From Bacteroidales bacterium (GTDB taxonomy: Bacteria > Bacteroidota > Bacteroidia > Bacteroidales > WCHB1-69): DNA of 33,817 bases. Position 1 is the stretch's first letter, and every line of letters starts with the position of its first letter. The notes beneath the pieces are model-generated. The model was given only the letters and a program-made list of their open reading frames with translations. It did not search any database and had not been told where the DNA came from. A program made the position numbers and the translations under genes. Of this stretch, positions 7,658 through 15,819 are shown piece by piece. The stretch is from positions 1 through 33,817 of the forward strand of contig JAFSOZ010000001.1 in assembly GCA_017443175.1 (NCBI GenBank), in the 5' to 3' direction.

Positions 7658-8406
7658 TTATGCATACATCGCGAGAACTCAATATGAGTAAAATCCCATG
7701 TCACATCGCCGTGATCATGGATGGCAACGGGCGTTGGGCCCAGCAACGCGGACACGAACGCACATACGGGCACAAGGCCGGTCTGGATGCCGTCAGAAGC
7801 GTCATTGAGGGCGCTGGGGAAATGGGGGTGAAATATCTGACCCTCTATACGTTCTCAACGGAAAACTGGAACCGCCCGAAAGAGGAGGTGGATATGCTGA
7901 TGGGGCTGTTGGCCCAGTCCATCCACAACGAGCTGGAAGAGCTGATGGCCAAACACGTGCGGCTACTCATACAGGGCCGGATGCAAGACTTGCCGGAATC
8001 TTGTCACGATGCCATGCAATCAGCCATTGACCAGACAGCCAACAATGACGGGCTTACCCTGATTTTGGCTTTGAGCTACAGCGGCCGTACCGAAATTACA
8101 CGCGCGGCCAAGGCCATAGCGCAGGAGGTCAGTCAAGGCACTCTGCGCGTGGAAGATATCCAACCCGACACCATCACGCAACATCTGTATCATAGCGACG
8201 TTCCCGATCCGGACATGCTCATCAGAACCGGCGGTGAATGCCGTATCAGCAATTTTCTGCTCTGGCAGATGGCCTATACCGAATTCTTCTTCGTGCCTGT
8301 CATGTGGCCCGATTTCCGCAAGGAGGATCTGCGCGAAATTATCATTGATTTCCAGAGCCGTGAACGCCGTTACGGAAAAACGGGAATGCAAGTCCGCGAA
8401 CATTGA
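7654..8406 (+). CDS. uppS: isoprenyl transferase (undecaprenyl diphosphate synthase)
   Basis: A 250-residue cytoplasmic cis-prenyltransferase that condenses isopentenyl-PP units to make the C55 carrier lipid for peptidoglycan and O-antigen. The catalytic motif IMDGNGRWA is at 21-29 (Asp 23). GHKAGLDAVR, YTFSTENWNRP and the C-terminal DPDMLIRTGGECRISNFLLWQMAYTE-type segment are also present; the last contains the RTGGE/R-x-SNF diphosphate-binding residues. I prefer ATG 7654 because it overlaps the upstream stop as ATGA and gives the usual 13-15 residue leader. ATG 7684 leaves only three residues before the conserved core, and GTG 7621 is too far upstream. Confidence 0.93.
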   Translation: MIMHTSRELNMSKIPCHIAVIMDGNGRWAQQRGHERTYGHKAGLDAVRSVIEGAGEMGVKYLTLYTFSTENWNRPKEEVDMLMGLLAQSIHNELEELMAKHVRLLIQGRMQDLPESCHDAMQSAIDQTANNDGLTLILALSYSGRTEITRAAKAIAQEVSQGTLRVEDIQPDTITQHLYHSDVPDPDMLIRTGGECRISNFLLWQMAYTEFFFVPVMWPDFRKEDLREIIIDFQSRERRYGKTGMQVREH

Positions 8407-8415
8407 TTTTTTCAT

Positions 8416-8423
8416 TATCTTTG
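8416..8423 (+). promoter_or_regulatory. -7 element before bamA
   Basis: TATCTTTG lies 10 bp after the uppS stop and 22 bp before the bamA ATG. It suggests bamA has its own promoter in addition to read-through from uppS. Confidence 0.5.
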
Positions 8424-8444
8424 CTGCCAATTTTTTTGAACATA

Positions 8445-11072
8445 ATGAATTTTTATAAACGGATTTTTTTACTGTTATCATTGATTGCAGCATTCTGTAT
8501 GTCAACAACATACGGTCAGGTTGTGATAGGCGGTGACGGCGAAAGCGATCCTATAAAAATTGATTATTCCAACCCGAAACAATATGAAATCGGCGGCATC
8601 ACTTCGTCGGGTACCGCCCCGCTGGACCAGCGGTTGCTCTCTTTCCATGTGGGCGATGTTATCGAAATCCCCGGCGAACAGATCTCCAAAAGTGTAAAAA
8701 CCTTGTGGAAAACAGGCCTCTACGATGACGTGGAGATTACCGTTACGCGCATCAGCGGCAATGTCGCCTTCCTGGATATTCGTCTGGAAGACCGCGCCCG
8801 CCTCATCTCTTTCGGCTTCAAGGGCACGACCAAGAGCGAGGAGAATGACTTGCGAGAAAAACTGAAGATCTCGCAGGGTAACATCATCAATGACAACATG
8901 AAAACCACTTGTATCAATACCATCCGCAAGTATTATGTGGACAAAGGCTTCTACAGTTGCACAGTGAATGTTCAGGAAATTGATGATGAGAAAGTCAAGA
9001 ATGCAAAGAACTTGCTGTTCGATATCAAGAAATCCAAGAAGGTCAGGATTAGCAAGATAGATATTATCGGAAACAAAGGGGTTGCGGATGCTGTGCTGCT
9101 GCGTTCCATGAAAGAGACCAAGGAAAAATTCCTGTTCAGACCGTTCTGGAAGATGGACACGGCCATAGCCTACTGTCTCAAGCACCCCGGATACTATGAG
9201 TCCAAGGATATCAAGGACCACATGGACGAATATTTTTCCGACCGTGTGAAGCTCAGAATCTTCAAGAAGTCCAAATTCACCAGGGAAACGTACGAGGACG
9301 ACAAAGTCAAGATGATTGACCGGTACAATGAGCTGGGTTATCGCGATGCAGTGATTGTGCGTGACACGTTCTATCTCGATGGTCGCGATATGCGTATTGA
9401 TATTGAAGTCAATGAAGGTCCTCAGTACTATTTCCGTAATATCGATTTCGTGGGCAACACCATTTATCCGACCTCTCTCCTCAAACAGCTTTTGGGCATA
9501 GAAAAAGGGGATGTCTATAACCAAACGCTCCTGAACAAGAGCTTGACTATGAAGGAGGATGGCGATGATATTGCTTCGTTGTACATGAACAACGGGTACC
9601 TGTTCTTCAACGCCAATCCCGTGGAGGTCGCTATTGAGAATGACTCCATTGACATCGAAATCCGTATCCGGGAGGGCAAGCAGGCGCGTTACAACAAGAT
9701 TACCATTGCCGGAAATACAAAGACCAACGACAATGTCATTATGCGTGAGATTACCACGATTCCCGGACAATTGTTCAACCGTGCTGACCTTATTCGCACA
9801 CAGCAGGTGCTGATGTCGCTAGGTTATTTCAATCAGGAGAAGATGGATGTGCAGCCCAAGCCCAACGAGGCGGACGGCACAGTGGATATCAACTATGTGG
9901 TGGAGGAAACCTCCTCCGACCAACTGTCGTTGAGTGCCGGTTACGGTGCCAGTGGATTTGTGATTACGGCAGGTATAGCCTTCAATAACTTCTCCACGAA
10001 AAAGCTATTCAAAAAGGATGCCTGGACCCCAATTCCGGGTGGCGACGGCCAGCGTTTGGCGTTGAATGTCTCCACGAACGGGCTATGGTACCAATATTAC
10101 AATTTGTCTTTCACCGAGCCTTGGCTGGGAGGAAAGAAACCCAATGCACTCACTATAGGTGCTTATTTTCAGAAACAGACGAACGGCAAGAAGAAGAATG
10201 ACGTATCATACGCCACCTCCAGTATCGCAGGTGCCTCCCTCTCTTTGGTGTCGAAACTGAAATGGCCGGACGATTATTTCCAGATGTCGCACACCTTGTC
10301 ATACGAATACTACACGGTGAAGAACTGGTCGGGTTACTATGTATTCAACAATGGTTATGCCAACAGTCTCAGCTATATTTTCTCTCTGACTCGTAACTCT
10401 GTCAATGCGCCCATCTATCCGCGCGAGGGTTCCAACCTCACATTCAGTGTGCAGTTGACTCCGCCCTATTCGCTGATAAGCGGCAAGGACTTCACTAATG
10501 CGACCGATCAGGAAAAATATAAGTGGCTGGAGTTTCATAAATGGAAATTCAATGCCTCTTGGTTTACCCGTATTGTAGAAAATCTGGTGCTGAACATCCG
10601 GTTCAAGATGGGCTTCATGGGCTGCTACAACAAAACTATCGGAATCAGCCCGTTCGGCCGCTTCTATCTGGGTGGTGACGGCCTGTCTAATTTCTCCTAT
10701 GACGGCCGCGAGGTCATTGGTATGCGAGGCTACGATGACGAATATCTTTCCCCGTATATGGATGGTACTTCCGTTGGCGGAAGCATCTACAATAAGTTTA
10801 CAGCGGAAATCCGTTACCCGATTACGCTGAATCCGTCGGCCACGGTGTATGTTCTCGGATTCTTGGAGGCGGGCAAGGGATGGCTTGACAAGCGTCAGTA
10901 CAACCCGTTCAGCTTGTATAAGTCTGCAGGTCTCGGTGTGCGCGTGTATCTGCCGATGTTCGGTCTGCTTGGCTTCGATTGGGGGTACGGCTTTGACGAG
11001 GTGCCCGGCAGAACCAACGGGAAACCGAGCGGCAGCCATTTCCATATTTCCATCAACCAATCCATAGATTAG
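8445..11072 (+). CDS. bamA: outer-membrane protein assembly factor BamA
   Basis: An 875-residue outer-membrane insertase. A signal peptide (MNFYKRIFLLLSLIAAFCMS, cleavage near TYGQ) is followed by about five POTRA repeats over roughly residues 55-480 (for example ITVTRISGNVAFLDIRLE, ISKIDIIGNKGVADAVLL, FRNIDFVGNTIYPTSLL, KITIAGNTKTNDNVIMRE). The Omp85 barrel starts with LSLSAGYGASGFVI and contains the conserved loop-6 motif as MRGYDDEY (VRGF-like). Start 8445 is chosen over the in-frame ATG at 8403 because it begins the signal peptide and lies downstream of the -7 box. Three OmpH/Skp-like chaperones follow directly, consistent with a barrel-assembly operon. Confidence 0.95.
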   Translation: MNFYKRIFLLLSLIAAFCMSTTYGQVVIGGDGESDPIKIDYSNPKQYEIGGITSSGTAPLDQRLLSFHVGDVIEIPGEQISKSVKTLWKTGLYDDVEITVTRISGNVAFLDIRLEDRARLISFGFKGTTKSEENDLREKLKISQGNIINDNMKTTCINTIRKYYVDKGFYSCTVNVQEIDDEKVKNAKNLLFDIKKSKKVRISKIDIIGNKGVADAVLLRSMKETKEKFLFRPFWKMDTAIAYCLKHPGYYESKDIKDHMDEYFSDRVKLRIFKKSKFTRETYEDDKVKMIDRYNELGYRDAVIVRDTFYLDGRDMRIDIEVNEGPQYYFRNIDFVGNTIYPTSLLKQLLGIEKGDVYNQTLLNKSLTMKEDGDDIASLYMNNGYLFFNANPVEVAIENDSIDIEIRIREGKQARYNKITIAGNTKTNDNVIMREITTIPGQLFNRADLIRTQQVLMSLGYFNQEKMDVQPKPNEADGTVDINYVVEETSSDQLSLSAGYGASGFVITAGIAFNNFSTKKLFKKDAWTPIPGGDGQRLALNVSTNGLWYQYYNLSFTEPWLGGKKPNALTIGAYFQKQTNGKKKNDVSYATSSIAGASLSLVSKLKWPDDYFQMSHTLSYEYYTVKNWSGYYVFNNGYANSLSYIFSLTRNSVNAPIYPREGSNLTFSVQLTPPYSLISGKDFTNATDQEKYKWLEFHKWKFNASWFTRIVENLVLNIRFKMGFMGCYNKTIGISPFGRFYLGGDGLSNFSYDGREVIGMRGYDDEYLSPYMDGTSVGGSIYNKFTAEIRYPITLNPSATVYVLGFLEAGKGWLDKRQYNPFSLYKSAGLGVRVYLPMFGLLGFDWGYGFDEVPGRTNGKPSGSHFHISINQSID

Positions 11073-11120
11073 CATATACTAAAATTGATTTTTATCCGTT
11101 ACCCCATAAATTTTGACAAA

Positions 11121-11651
11121 ATGAAAAAAATATTATTATCTGTCTTGATTGTCCTGCTGGCTTGTACGACATTTGGCCAGAAATATGCGTATATCAATTC
11201 CGAATATATTCTTTCCAACATGCCGGAATACAAGGAGGCGCAGGCAGAGTTGGACCGTGTGGCTGTCCAATGGCAACGCGAGATTGAGGCCAAGTTTGCT
11301 TCTATCGATTCCATGTACAGGAAGTATCAAGTGGAAGCCATCACGATGCCCGACCAGATTAAGAAAAACCGCGAGGAGGCTATCATAGCCCAAGAGAAAG
11401 CGGCCAAAGATCTCCAGAAGAAGCGTTTTGGCCAAAATGGTGACTTGTTCAAAAAAAGAGAAGAGCTCGTGAAGCCCATCCAGGACAGAGTTATCTCTAC
11501 TGTCAATGACTACGCCAAGGAGAAAGGCTTTGCTTTTGTTTTTGATACTGCCGGTGAGATGTCTATCATATATGCAGATCCGAAATGGGACATCAATGCG
11601 GTGATACTCCAGAAACTGGGCATCTCTGTCAACTCCGAATTGGATGATTAG
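11121..11651 (+). CDS. OmpH/Skp-family periplasmic chaperone (copy 1)
   Basis: A 176-residue exported protein with a signal peptide (MKKILLSVLIVLLACTTFGQ) and the OmpH opening KYAYINSEYILSNMPEYKEAQ. A long charged coiled-coil region (about 30-120, QREIEAKFASIDSMYRKY to KDLQKKRFGQNGDLFKKREEL) leads to a closing beta segment GFAFVFDTAGEMSIIYADP. Skp-like trimers hold unfolded outer-membrane proteins for BamA. Start 11121 is preferred over 11085 because it begins the signal peptide. The tail carries an extra DINAVILQKLGISVNSELDD compared with the two copies downstream. Confidence 0.9.
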   Translation: MKKILLSVLIVLLACTTFGQKYAYINSEYILSNMPEYKEAQAELDRVAVQWQREIEAKFASIDSMYRKYQVEAITMPDQIKKNREEAIIAQEKAAKDLQKKRFGQNGDLFKKREELVKPIQDRVISTVNDYAKEKGFAFVFDTAGEMSIIYADPKWDINAVILQKLGISVNSELDD

Positions 11652-11693
11652 GAATTATAATTATTTAGAAATATTATCAAAAATCACAACTCA

Positions 11694-12191
11694 ATGAAAA
11701 AATTGTTATTACTTGTCGCAGCTGCCCTCTTGTTCAATATCGGCACTGCTGATGCGCAGAAGTACGGACACGTGAATTCGGGTGAAATATTGGAAGTGAT
11801 GCCCGGCATTGATTCCCTGCAGATTAAATTGAAAGCTTTCCAAGAAGATCTCCAGAATATGTATGAAAGCATGATGACAGAGTACCAACAGAAAAAAGAC
11901 AAGTTTGACCGTGAAGTCGGCACGATGTCTTCCGCCGTTCGTCAGGTGCGCGAGAAGGAATTGCAGGATCTGGCTACCCGTATTCAGGAGTTTCAGGCCA
12001 ATGCCCAGGACGATCTGGAAGAAAAACAGTATGAATTGGCCAAACCGTTCCAGGATGCCATCCAGGATGCCATCAACAAAGTGGCCAAGGCAAATGGTTA
12101 CGCCTACATCTTCGATACCAAGATTCTGTTGTACTACGGCGCCGGTGATGATATTACCCCGCTGGTTAAGAAAGAGTTGGGAATCAAATAA
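11694..12191 (+). CDS. OmpH/Skp-family periplasmic chaperone (copy 2)
   Basis: A 165-residue exported protein with a signal peptide (MKKLLLLVAAALLFNIGTADA), QKYGHVNSGEILEVMPGIDS, a coiled coil, and the closing strand YAYIFDTKILLYYGAGDD. The C-terminus LVKKELGIK nearly matches that of copy 3 (AVKTELGIK), so copies 2 and 3 look like the more recent duplication. Its stop overlaps the first possible start of copy 3 as TAATG. Confidence 0.9.
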   Translation: MKKLLLLVAAALLFNIGTADAQKYGHVNSGEILEVMPGIDSLQIKLKAFQEDLQNMYESMMTEYQQKKDKFDREVGTMSSAVRQVREKELQDLATRIQEFQANAQDDLEEKQYELAKPFQDAIQDAINKVAKANGYAYIFDTKILLYYGAGDDITPLVKKELGIK

Positions 12192-12202
12192 TGCTCACGG
12201 CT

Positions 12203-12703
12203 ATGAAGAAATACATCATCATACTCTTTGCGATTGCCTTGTCGGTGACGGGGTACGCACAGAAGGCCAAGTTCGGACATGTGGACTATGCGGCCATCAT
12301 GAAAGAGATGCCTGGCATAGATACTGCCCAGACCAATCTGCTGAATCTGCAAAAAGAGTTGCAGGAAACCGGTCAGCTTATGGCTGAGGAATTGAAAGCC
12401 AAGGAGGCTGAATACAACCGTTTGGCTATGAGCGGTGCTTCCGCTGCGATTCTGAAAGTTAAGGAAGATGAAATCACCAAAATGTATGCCCGTTTCCAGG
12501 AGTTTGCCGCCAACAGCGAGCAAGAACTTCAGGCCAAGCAGCTTGAATTGCTGAAACCGTTTCAGGATAAACTGATGGAAGCTATCAAAAAGGTGGCGGA
12601 GAGTTCCAAATACACGTATGTCTTCGACATCTCTACGCTGGCTTTCTCATCCGAGAGCGATGATTTGACCAAAGCGGTTAAAACGGAATTGGGAATAAAA
12701 TAA
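12203..12703 (+). CDS. OmpH/Skp-family periplasmic chaperone (copy 3)
   Basis: A 166-residue exported protein (MKKYIIILFAIALSVTGYAQ signal peptide), then AKFGHVDYAAIMKEMPGIDTAQ, a coiled-coil arm and the strand YTYVFDISTLAFSSESDD. ATG 12203 matches the MKK start of the paralogues. ATG 12191 overlaps the upstream stop and would add MLTA. It is the last gene of the bamA cluster; a strong terminator follows 14 bp after its stop. Confidence 0.9.
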   Translation: MKKYIIILFAIALSVTGYAQKAKFGHVDYAAIMKEMPGIDTAQTNLLNLQKELQETGQLMAEELKAKEAEYNRLAMSGASAAILKVKEDEITKMYARFQEFAANSEQELQAKQLELLKPFQDKLMEAIKKVAESSKYTYVFDISTLAFSSESDDLTKAVKTELGIK

Positions 12704-12716
12704 CGATTAAGTCTAT

Positions 12717-12750
12717 AAAAAAAAGCGGGTCTTCAAACCCGCTTTTTTTT
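12717..12750. terminator. bidirectional terminator after the bamA-ompH cluster
   Basis: An 8-A run, the stem GCGGGT/ACCCGC (12725-12730 and 12737-12742) with a 6-nt loop, then eight T. The symmetry lets it serve both the plus-strand OmpH genes and the minus-strand ferredoxin. Confidence 0.92.
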
Positions 12751-12771
12751 CAGTCCATGAATCTTAAAAGA

Positions 12772-12942
12772 CTACTCTAAGCTGATTGCTTCGCAGGGGC
12801 ATACGTCAGCGCATGCGCCACATTCGATGCAGAGATCAGGGTTGATAGAGTAAGCAGCACCTTCAGAAATAGCTTCTTGAGGGCATTCGCCTTGGCATGT
12901 GCCACAAGCGGCGCAAAGATCCGGATTAATTTTGTAAGCCAT
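12772..12942 (-). CDS. 2[4Fe-4S] ferredoxin, clostridial type
   Basis: A 56-residue electron carrier starting MAYKINPDLCAACGTCQGEC and ending in CPCEAISLE. Two CxxCxxCxxxCP motifs (cysteines 10, 13, 16, 20 and 38, 41, 44, 48) and the internal repeat YKINPDLC / YSINPDLC show the classic pseudo-twofold ferredoxin. An extra cysteine at 50 lies directly after the second motif. It has its own promoter at 12980-12987 and ends at the bidirectional terminator. The likely physiological role is low-potential electron transfer for anaerobic oxidoreductases. Confidence 0.95.
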   Translation of the reverse strand: MAYKINPDLCAACGTCQGECPQEAISEGAAYSINPDLCIECGACADVCPCEAISLE

Positions 12943-12979
12943 TGTTGTTTAATTTTTGATGTTGTTGTTATTAATGCGG

Positions 12980-12987
12980 CAAAAATA
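12980..12987 (-). promoter_or_regulatory. -7 element for the ferredoxin
   Basis: The minus strand has TATTTTTG (CAAAAATA on plus), 38 bp upstream of the ferredoxin ATG. Confidence 0.6.
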
Positions 12988-13020
12988 CATTTTTTTTAAT
13001 ACTCCCCGAACGAAAAAAAA

Positions 13021-14124
13021 TCAGGGCTGTATTGAATATATTTTCCCTGGTTTACAATAGATTACGCCTTTTAATTCCAGTTCAAGCAGCAAACCGGCCA
13101 GTTGTGATGGCGTATGATTTGGCAGCAGTTCCGATATTTTGTCCACCGACAACCTGTTGTGTTCCCGTACGATGGAGACAATTTCCTGCTCTTTGTCGGA
13201 TAGTTCCACGAACAGTTGGGTTTGGATGTTGGCGTGTTGCGGTTGCCAGTTCATCAGCTCCAGAATGTCTGCGCCGGAGGTGACCAACGCGGCGACGTTC
13301 TTGCGTATGAGGGTGTGGCAGCCGATGTGCGATTCGCTGTGTATCGGGCCGGGCACGGCCAACACGTCGCGGTTGTAGGACTGTGCAATGTAGGCCGTGA
13401 TGATGCTTCCGCCTTTTTCACCGCTTTCCACTACCAGCGTCGCGTCGCTCATACCCGCGATGATGCGGTTGCGTTTGGGAAAGTTAAGACGGTCGGGTGG
13501 GGTGCTGTAGGGGTATTCGCTGATAAGTGTGCCGCCGTTGTGTAGGATGCGCTGGGCCAGTTCGCGATTCTGATAGGGATAGATGACCCCAAGTCCGCTG
13601 CCCAGCACCGCGATGGTGCGCAGGCTGTTTTCAACCGACTTCTGGTGCGATTCCGTGTCGATGCCGTAGGCCAGCCCGCTCACAGTGACCACATTCATGC
13701 CTTGCAACTCTGAGAGGATCTTGCCCACGCACTGCCGCCCGTATTCGGTAGCGTTGCGCGTGCCTACGATAGCCATCACATGCGACATGTTGAAATCCCC
13801 GTTCCCTTGATAAAAAAATGATAAAGGACTGTCAGAGCATTGCTTCAGCCGATAAGGGAATTCGCGGTCGGTGTAGAAGCAAAGCCGGATGCCTGCCTTG
13901 TCCATGTGCTTCAGCTCTTCGTCCACTAATCGGCGCAGCGCACCGGTCACGGTGGGCGGGTGTATAGTCCTTTTCGGGCTTCTGATATGACTTAGCCAAC
14001 AGTCGGGCTCCTCAAAAATGCAAGTGGCGGTTCCAGCCCAAGTCAACATTTTCTTGATGGTGGAAGGACCGTACCCTTCCTGGTGCTGGATAGCCAGCCG
14101 GTAAAAATCTTCAGAATAGTTCAT
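13021..14124 (-). CDS. dprA: DNA-processing protein DprA
   Basis: A 367-residue cytoplasmic protein that loads RecA on incoming single-stranded DNA during transformation. An N-terminal helical region (residues 1-90) precedes the Rossmann-like fold with VSGLAYGIDTESHQ, AVLGSGLGVIYP, GGTLISEYP, FPKRNRIIAGMSDATLVVE and GGSIITAYIA, all DprA/Smf hallmarks. A C-terminal winged-helix-like domain (about 305-365) ends ELELKGVIYCKPGKIYSI. The start MNYSEDFYRLAIQHQ is directly downstream of a -7 box. DprA is widespread in bacteria, so its presence alone does not prove competence. Confidence 0.95.
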   Translation of the reverse strand: MNYSEDFYRLAIQHQEGYGPSTIKKMLTWAGTATCIFEEPDCWLSHIRSPKRTIHPPTVTGALRRLVDEELKHMDKAGIRLCFYTDREFPYRLKQCSDSPLSFFYQGNGDFNMSHVMAIVGTRNATEYGRQCVGKILSELQGMNVVTVSGLAYGIDTESHQKSVENSLRTIAVLGSGLGVIYPYQNRELAQRILHNGGTLISEYPYSTPPDRLNFPKRNRIIAGMSDATLVVESGEKGGSIITAYIAQSYNRDVLAVPGPIHSESHIGCHTLIRKNVAALVTSGADILELMNWQPQHANIQTQLFVELSDKEQEIVSIVREHNRLSVDKISELLPNHTPSQLAGLLLELELKGVIYCKPGKIYSIQP

Positions 14125-14153
14125 GATGAAAAATGTGTTTTGTTTTCATGTTG

Positions 14154-14180
14154 CAAAGATAGTATTATTTTGTATTTTTG
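14154..14180. promoter_or_regulatory. divergent -7 elements for dprA and the DUF4837 gene
   Basis: The minus-strand box TATCTTTG (CAAAGATA at 14154-14161) faces dprA. The plus-strand box TATTTTTG (14173-14180) faces the lipoprotein gene at 14204. The plus box rules out the longer in-frame start at 14123. Confidence 0.6.
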
Positions 14181-14203
14181 CCGTGTACAATATTGAAAGT
14201 CCT

Positions 14204-15184
14204 ATGAAAAAAATTATCAGTATTATTATGGTTGTATTGCTTGTGGTTAGCATCTCCTGCAAGCAGAAATCCGTTCCGGCATTCAAGTCCGACAATTTCT
14301 CCACCGGCAAGGCAGGGGAAATGATTCTGGCTATCGATTCCAACTATTGGACTCCGGCGGCAATTAAAGCCATCTATGATGTGCTTCAACAACCCCAGCC
14401 GGCCATCAACCAGATAGAGCCCATGTTTGACGTGATTCAATGCAGCAACAAAGATTTCACTGCTTCCTTCACCCGTCATCGTAATATTGTACAATTCGAC
14501 TGCAAGCAGCAGTATGCCGGCAATTACTATGAGGTGCAGAAGAATCCGTTTACCAATCCGCAAATTCTGGTGAAAATCTGGGGCAACAATCAGGATTCCT
14601 GCCTGGCGCTCTTTTTACAACATAAGGACGAAATCATCCAGGCTATGTACAATAATGATCTGGCACGTCTGCAGAATGCCCATCGCAAACTTAACAATCC
14701 TGAGGTTGAGAAAAAGATTAAAGATAAATTTGGGATTTCCATGACAATTCCCACTGAGTATTTTGTTGGTCGTGAGGAAAAGGATTTTCTGTGGCTCTGC
14801 TGTCGAACCCCCAAGAACGACCGTTTTGTCATGATTTACCAAACCCCGGTATACACGATAAACACTGCGAATGTGGTGGCCAAAAGAGATAGTGTCACCA
14901 AAGCCTACATTGCCGGTGCGGTGCAAGGCGCTTATCCCAAAGTGGCTGACGTGAAAGACTTTCCATTAGCGCAGAACATCCAGTTGCGCTATCATAATGG
15001 ATTGGAATTGAGAGGTTTCTGGGATTCTGTGCGCGACAAGATGGGCGGTCCGTTCTACAGCTTCACCATGTTAAGCCCGGATAATAGCACTTGCATTACC
15101 ATCGATGGTTTTGTCTATGCTCCGCAGGAACACAAGCGCGACTACATCCGCGAGGTGGAAGCCATTGTAAAGTCGATCAAATAA
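14204..15184 (+). CDS. DUF4837-family lipoprotein
   Basis: A 326-residue predicted lipoprotein. A hydrophobic leader MKKIISIIMVVLLVVSISC ends at a lipobox-like SISC (Cys 19). The body contains AGEMILAIDSNYWTPAAIKAIYDVLQQ and repeated SFTRHRNIVQF-type segments, with paired halves around QNIQLRYHNGLELRGFWD. These fit DUF4837, a Bacteroidota-restricted family of unknown function. It is the first gene of a plus-strand set that continues with the ECF sigma factor 50 bp downstream, which may be cotranscribed. Confidence 0.78.
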   Translation: MKKIISIIMVVLLVVSISCKQKSVPAFKSDNFSTGKAGEMILAIDSNYWTPAAIKAIYDVLQQPQPAINQIEPMFDVIQCSNKDFTASFTRHRNIVQFDCKQQYAGNYYEVQKNPFTNPQILVKIWGNNQDSCLALFLQHKDEIIQAMYNNDLARLQNAHRKLNNPEVEKKIKDKFGISMTIPTEYFVGREEKDFLWLCCRTPKNDRFVMIYQTPVYTINTANVVAKRDSVTKAYIAGAVQGAYPKVADVKDFPLAQNIQLRYHNGLELRGFWDSVRDKMGGPFYSFTMLSPDNSTCITIDGFVYAPQEHKRDYIREVEAIVKSIK

Positions 15185-15234
15185 TTTTTTCACTGCTCCT
15201 GTAACATTTCCCTTCTTTTCTGCGACTTACTATC

Positions 15235-15780
15235 GTGGCAACAACAATACAGGAAATCGAAGAGTTAATTGCCGGTTGTCAGAACAACAATCGGGATGCT
15301 CAACGTAGGCTGTATGAGAAGTTTGCTTCCACGATGTTAGGCGTGTGCATGCGCTACGCCAATAGCAAGGAAGAGGCGGAAGATGTGATGATGGACGGTT
15401 TCATGGGCGTTTTCAAGAACATCTCCACCTATCGTGGTGAAAGCTCTTTGGATTCATGGATTCGTTCCATCATGGTTAAAACGGCCATTTCGCATTTCAG
15501 GGCGGAGAAAAAACATCTGATGAACGACAGTTTGGACGACAAGGAGGATTCCCTGATGCCGATATCGGAGCGGGAGGAATCCATAGTCACCCGATTGGAA
15601 GCGAAACAGGTTTTGGAAATAGTGGCGAAGATGCCTGAGGATTTGAGGGTGATTTTTAATTTGAGGTTAGTTGAAGAATATAGTTTTAAAGAGATTGCGG
15701 AGGAATTGGAGAAGAATGAGAATACCGTAAGGGTATATTATCAGCGCGCCCGAAAATGGTTGATTGACCGAATAATATAA
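15235..15780 (+). CDS. ECF-type RNA polymerase sigma factor
   Basis: A 181-residue sigma-70 family protein. Region 2 covers about residues 22-92 (LYEKFASTMLGVCMRYANSK, EDVMMDGFMGVFKNI, WIRSIMVKTAISHFR). Region 4 covers about 125-178 (LPEDLR-like MPEDLRVIFNLRLVEEYS, FKEIAEELEKNENTVRVYYQRARKWL). Region 3 is absent, as in ECF sigmas. The start is a GTG at 15235; there is no nearby ATG that keeps the conserved N-terminus. The gene 39 bp downstream encodes a one-pass membrane protein with a short cytoplasmic N-terminus and is a likely cognate partner. Confidence 0.93.
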   Translation: MATTIQEIEELIAGCQNNNRDAQRRLYEKFASTMLGVCMRYANSKEEAEDVMMDGFMGVFKNISTYRGESSLDSWIRSIMVKTAISHFRAEKKHLMNDSLDDKEDSLMPISEREESIVTRLEAKQVLEIVAKMPEDLRVIFNLRLVEEYSFKEIAEELEKNENTVRVYYQRARKWLIDRII

Positions 15781-15785
15781 TAGAA

Positions 15786-15807
15786 GAGACGCACGGCCGT
15801 GCGTCTC
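15786..15807. repeat. 22-bp perfect palindrome (REP-like)
   Basis: The arms GAGACGCACGG and CCGTGCGTCTC meet with no spacer, making a perfect GC-rich palindrome between the sigma factor stop (15780) and the next ATG (15820). There is no T-tract after it, so it is not a standard terminator. It has the look of a dispersed REP-type element or an attenuating hairpin. Confidence 0.7.
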
Positions 15808-15819
15808 AACGAATAGAAG

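Noticed and set aside
8502-9770. 422-codon minus-strand ORF inside bamA
   Set aside because: It mirrors the bamA codons. bamA's signal peptide, POTRA repeats and barrel are unmistakable, and the antisense product resembles nothing.
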